Assembly (NCBI GenBank): GCA_039715055.1
Contig: JBDLID010000141.1
Span: forward strand, 1-7,413
DNA length: 7,413 nucleotides
Direction of reading: 5' to 3'
From: JBDLID01 sp039715055
GTDB taxonomy: Bacteria; Desulfobacterota; Desulfobulbia; Desulfobulbales; Desulfocapsaceae
Position numbers and translations under genes: made by a program. The notes below the pieces were generated by a model, which saw nothing but the letters and a program-made list of their open reading frames with translations, was not told the DNA's origin and ran no database searches. Numbering within the stretch: the first letter of the stretch is position 1; every line of letters starts with the position of its first letter. Positions 6,274-7,413 of the stretch are shown here, in pieces.

Positions 6274-6358
6274 ATGCATGGTGTGCTGTTTGCAGCAGTG
6301 CTTTTCTATGGTATTGAATCTGCTGAACCACCAATTGTAAATTCAGGCCAACCAGACA

Positions 6359-7063
6359 ATGCCCAAAACATACACCATAGCCATTGTTGAAGACGACGCC
6401 ATGCTCCGGGCTAACTACAGCCAGGCCCTGCAGCGGCAAGGCTACCATGTCCGCAGCTACCGCAATCGAAGTGAGGCCCAGAACGGCTTTGCTGAAAAAA
6501 TGCCGGATCTCGCCATCCTCGACATCATGCTTGAAGATGAAATGGAAGGGGGCTTTGAACTCTGCCGCCAGCTCCGGGCTGCATCCGCCACTATTCCGAT
6601 CATCTTCCTTACCGCCCGTAATTCAGACATTGACCGGGTCTCCGGCCTGCGCCTCGGCGCCTGGGACTACCTGACCAAAGATACCACCACCCTTGATTTT
6701 CTGCCGGTACGGATCTCGGCGCTGTTTAGAATGCTTGAGGCCCTGCGTGACAACTCCCCTGAGGGGGAAAAGGTGATTCGCTGCAACGACCTTCACCTCG
6801 ACGAAGAACGCAAGCAGGTCTCCTGGAAGAATGAACCGCTCAGCCTGACATTGACCGAATTCTGGATCCTCACCGCTCTCACCAGGCGACCCGGTCATGT
6901 CAAATCCCATGACCAGCTGATGGATGCTGCCCAGGTGGTTGTCACCAACAATGCCATTGCCGCCCATATCAGACGAATCCGTGAGAAATTCAGTGATATC
7001 GACCCCGAATTTGACTCCATCCGTGCCGAGTACGGCATGGGGTATCGCTGGAGCGACGGATAA
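6359..7063 (+). CDS. Dedicated sortase system response regulator (OmpR family)
   Basis: 234 aa, closely resembling the family 'proteobacterial dedicated sortase system response regulator' (TIGR03787). The receiver domain (about 1-120) has the acidic pocket E11-D12-D13, phosphoacceptor D55 (LAILDIML), switch T85 (FLTA) and K107 (LTKD), all intact. The C-terminal winged helix (about 135-232) includes a recognition-helix region NNAIAAHIRRIREKF and ends YGMGYRW, typical of OmpR/PhoB proteins. It should be phosphorylated by the kinase starting six bases downstream. The ATG at 6359 has only a weak CAGG before it, but it begins the receiver at the usual place. Its likely targets are the sortase-substrate operon and itself, inferred from the shared repeats. 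In related genomes this gene lies beside the sortase pair; here about 2.2 kb separates them. Confidence 0.9.
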   Translation: MPKTYTIAIVEDDAMLRANYSQALQRQGYHVRSYRNRSEAQNGFAEKMPDLAILDIMLEDEMEGGFELCRQLRAASATIPIIFLTARNSDIDRVSGLRLGAWDYLTKDTTTLDFLPVRISALFRMLEALRDNSPEGEKVIRCNDLHLDEERKQVSWKNEPLSLTLTEFWILTALTRRPGHVKSHDQLMDAAQVVVTNNAIAAHIRRIREKFSDIDPEFDSIRAEYGMGYRWSDG

Positions 7064-7069
7064 ACCGAC

Positions 7070-7413
7070 ATGGTTCGTTTTTCCCTGCGTGTCAAGCTGA
7101 GCCTGCTCTCCCTGCTGCTGCTCCTCATCCCCGTAATCGGCATTAGAGCGTCTGCAGCCCTGCAGCAGAACCTCCTCGCCTCCCGTCAGGAGGCCCTGAT
7201 GTTCACTGCAAAATCAGTGGCCACTGCTCTTGCCGGCCGCCCCGGGATCTTTGACCGGGAGCTTTTCCACTCCCTGAACCAGGGACGCGACCTCTACCTC
7301 TTCCAACTGCCTAAACCGATCCGCCTCAACGGTGCAGATGACGACTGGCCAATGGCGCTGTCAGAGGCAGAGACATTCGGGGCGGATGCGGTACTTTTCT
7401 CTTACGGTCCATA
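7070..7413 (+). CDS. Dedicated sortase system sensor histidine kinase, N-terminal part
   Basis: Open from ATG 7070 to the window edge, 114 codons with no stop, so the gene is cut by the window. Seen: a short basic start (MVRFSLRVK), one strong membrane segment (about 9-26), a helical stretch rich in Ala and Leu, then DLYLFQLPKPIRLNGADDDWP (motif PIRLNG...DDW at about 83-93), the start of a periplasmic sensor domain. This resembles the N-terminus of the 'proteobacterial dedicated sortase system histidine kinase' (TIGR03785). The DGxxxDW-like start also recalls carbohydrate-binding-like (CBM9-type) folds, which is only a hint about the ligand. It starts six bases after the response regulator stop with no clear Shine-Dalgarno, so translational coupling is likely. 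The catalytic domains lie beyond the window. Confidence 0.85.
   Translation, partial: MVRFSLRVKLSLLSLLLLLIPVIGIRASAALQQNLLASRQEALMFTAKSVATALAGRPGIFDRELFHSLNQGRDLYLFQLPKPIRLNGADDDWPMALSEAETFGADAVLFSYGP

Overview
The window looks like a chromosomal segment from a Gram-negative bacterium, most likely a sulfate-reducing or related Desulfobacterota (deltaproteobacterial) lineage. The reasons are a signal-peptide-bearing CbiK-type cobaltochelatase, as known from Desulfovibrio, and the 'marine proteobacterial' dedicated sortase system with its own two-component regulator. The lineage is inferred from gene families only.

Layout, left to right. (1) 1-1450, minus strand: a B12-controlled unit. A promoter just past the sortase stop feeds a cobalamin riboswitch (about 1250-1411), a candidate attenuator hairpin, an exported CbiK-family chelatase (136-1125) and a terminator overlapping the gene's end. 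(2) 1461-4189, minus strand: a two-gene operon with an ATGA overlap. It encodes a VIT/vWA surface protein with a C-terminal sorting-signal-like tail and its dedicated class GN sortase. (3) 4190-4415: a divergent intergenic region with a -10 box lacking a -35, and TGTCAT/AGTCAT repeats that look like sites for an OmpR-type regulator. (4) 4416-5416, plus strand: a two-TM potassium channel with RCK domains, broken by a one-base frameshift near 4931. (5) 5417-5719: no gene. Most of it is a 171-bp MITE-like element with 14-bp terminal inverted repeats. (6) 5720-6073, minus strand: a small PilZ protein. (7) 6359-7413, plus strand: the response regulator and the truncated start of the histidine kinase of the dedicated sortase system.

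How it fits together: sortase, substrate, response regulator and kinase form a recognisable four-gene system that is split here by a channel gene, a repeat element and a PilZ gene. A shared direct-repeat motif upstream of the substrate/sortase operon and upstream of the regulator gene suggests that the two-component system controls both loci. The most notable oddities are a sorting signal lacking the expected Leu-Pro, the shared candidate operator, the frameshifted channel, the repeat element, and the pairing of an exported chelatase with a B12 riboswitch.
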